The notes below the pieces were generated by a model. That model searched no databases. It was not told the DNA's origin and saw only the letters and a list, made by a program, of their open reading frames with translations. The translations under genes were made by a program, and so were the position numbers. Positions 63,008 to 64,000 of a DNA stretch of 64,000 nt are shown one piece after another. Position 1 is the first letter of the stretch. Every line of letters begins with the position of its first letter. The stretch lies in assembly GCA_963784425.1 (NCBI GenBank), contig CAWARM010000002.1, positions 36,106 to 100,105 on the forward strand, read 5' to 3'. Source of the stretch: SHZL01 sp963784425. GTDB lineage: Bacteria > Pseudomonadota > Gammaproteobacteria > Xanthomonadales > SZUA-36.

Positions 63008-64000
63008 CTAGAGAGGTCCCGGCATGCCGGGACCTGCGTACAGCGATTCGCACAGCGCGACGGCATCGTTTACGTTGCGCTGGATAGGAATCACCTCGGA
63101 CACGATTGGAGGAGTGATGTCATCACCGTCCCAGCTATAGGTGATCTGGCCTGAGGTGCAGTCGTTGAATTCCAGCTGGATGGTCCCGTCCACGTGCTGC
63201 TCTGGTACGGGTTGTGCCGAGTCAAACACTCCCCCGGCGGTCCACTCGATGGCGAGTTCAGCCGCCGGACCTTCAAACTTTCCGAATGCTGTTAGCCAGC
63301 GGTGGCCGAATTCGTCATCCGCCGACGGATCGATCGCATAGGTGAACCAACCCAGGAAGACCTGGTTGAGTTGTTCGAACACGTCAAGGAAAAAGCCCTG
63401 CCCGGGGGTTTCTGGGTTGTACCAGCTGTCGGCAAGGCCGTGGTTGATGCGAAACGTCGCCGGCGGAGCCAGTACAAAGAAGTAGTCACCAAGTCCCTCC
63501 ACCAGGATGTAGTAATTCTGTCCTGCCTTGAGTTCAATTCCTTGTGGCGTTGGGTATGCATCCATTTCATAGGGGTAGGTAATTCCCACCTTGTTTACCC
63601 ATGGTTTGGCAGGATCTACGGGGGCCGAGTAGATGGACAGGCACAAGCTGTCGATGCCCGCAGTGGAAAAATAGTACGTTCCATCGCGCGAAACCTTAAA
63701 GGGCTCCGACTGTTGATAATGAGTCGGGTATGGGCCCCAGTAATCATCACAGTTAAGGTTTTTCATCGGCCCATCTTCAGCCACAGATCCGGAACTAAAA
63801 GCCGGCACAAGCACCGAGTCTTCAGAACTGATGCTTCCGGGCCCGACAAAGGCCACCGCCCATGCTCCTTTAGCAGGCTCGCACGCCAACTGTGCGACCA
63901 GGACATAACTCGAACCGGCAGAGAGCGCCACTTCGCTGGCAGAGTCCGCATCGGCGGTCGCTACGAGGTTCTGCCCCGGCGCTGCTGCATCGAAACTGCC
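63008..64000 (-). CDS. secreted protein of tandem paralogue group B, C-terminal part (cut by window edge)
   Basis: Open from base 64000 to the stop at 63008, 330 residues visible without the signal peptide. Repeats match the next gene: SSYVLVAQLACEPAKGAWAVAFVGPGSISSED and SEPFKVSRDGTYYFSTAG, then the C-terminal GLADSWYNPETPGQGFFLDVFEQLNQVFLGWFTYA, FNDCTSGQITYSWDGDD and VALCESLYAGPGMPGPL. No frameshift in the visible part. 21 bp upstream of its paralogue. Confidence 0.75.
   Translation of the reverse strand, partial: GSFDAAAPGQNLVATADADSASEVALSAGSSYVLVAQLACEPAKGAWAVAFVGPGSISSEDSVLVPAFSSGSVAEDGPMKNLNCDDYWGPYPTHYQQSEPFKVSRDGTYYFSTAGIDSLCLSIYSAPVDPAKPWVNKVGITYPYEMDAYPTPQGIELKAGQNYYILVEGLGDYFFVLAPPATFRINHGLADSWYNPETPGQGFFLDVFEQLNQVFLGWFTYAIDPSADDEFGHRWLTAFGKFEGPAAELAIEWTAGGVFDSAQPVPEQHVDGTIQLEFNDCTSGQITYSWDGDDITPPIVSEVIPIQRNVNDAVALCESLYAGPGMPGPL

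Overview
The window is about 64 kb of GC-rich, densely coded chromosome, almost certainly from a gammaproteobacterium. The evidence is a complete mlaFEDCBA-type lipid transport set, PspA/PspC behind a sigma-54-like promoter, a 67-kDa-type SppA, oligopeptidase A, a glutaredoxin-rhodanese fusion and AlgH-RuvX-PyrB linkage. The species cannot be named from sequence alone; an uncultivated marine or sediment gammaproteobacterium would fit. There is no phage, plasmid, rRNA, tRNA or CRISPR array.

Left part (1-21.5 kb): an amino-acid permease cut by the window edge and peptide deformylase, then a three-gene envelope module (PHP-like DUF3604 lipoprotein, membrane-anchored PpiC-like isomerase, HupE/UreJ-like membrane protein with a frameshift). 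A 4994-5762 gap without genes holds a strong promoter, a roughly 360-nt structured RNA I cannot assign to a family, and its terminator. Next come the mla operon, a complete oligopeptide ABC transporter operon with a coupled LEA-like lipoprotein, several small membrane proteins, a broken gene of unknown family, a Grx4-like fusion, an acidic lipoprotein and exonuclease III.

Middle part (21.5-44.5 kb): a 168-bp MITE-like palindrome sits over the stop codon of oligopeptidase A. It is followed by a lipid kinase, transporters, SppA divergent from pspAC, a MATE exporter, an NAD-dependent epimerase with a DUF3667 protein, an M17 aminopeptidase, a DegQ-like protease, a second palindromic element, an HNH protein, a 5'-3' exonuclease, a secreted beta-propeller protein and a Nudix hydrolase. 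The methyl-cycle genes metK-ahcY-metF lie on the minus strand, with a 16-nt tandem repeat between metK and ahcY.

Right part (44.5-64 kb): two ion/anion transporters, a Rieske protein, thiS-thiG-trmB, yqgE-ruvX, pyrB and a dicarboxylate/amino-acid symporter with an unusual coiled-coil insert. From 54.5 kb the character changes: a frameshifted DUF222/HNH gene, an intact NupG-like transporter, a frameshifted DcuC-like transporter, and a minus-strand run of related secreted proteins sharing a C-terminal domain, most of them carrying frameshifts. At least ten apparent frameshifts fall in 54.5-62.9 kb against about three in the rest. This points either to real decay of an accessory region or to locally poor sequence.
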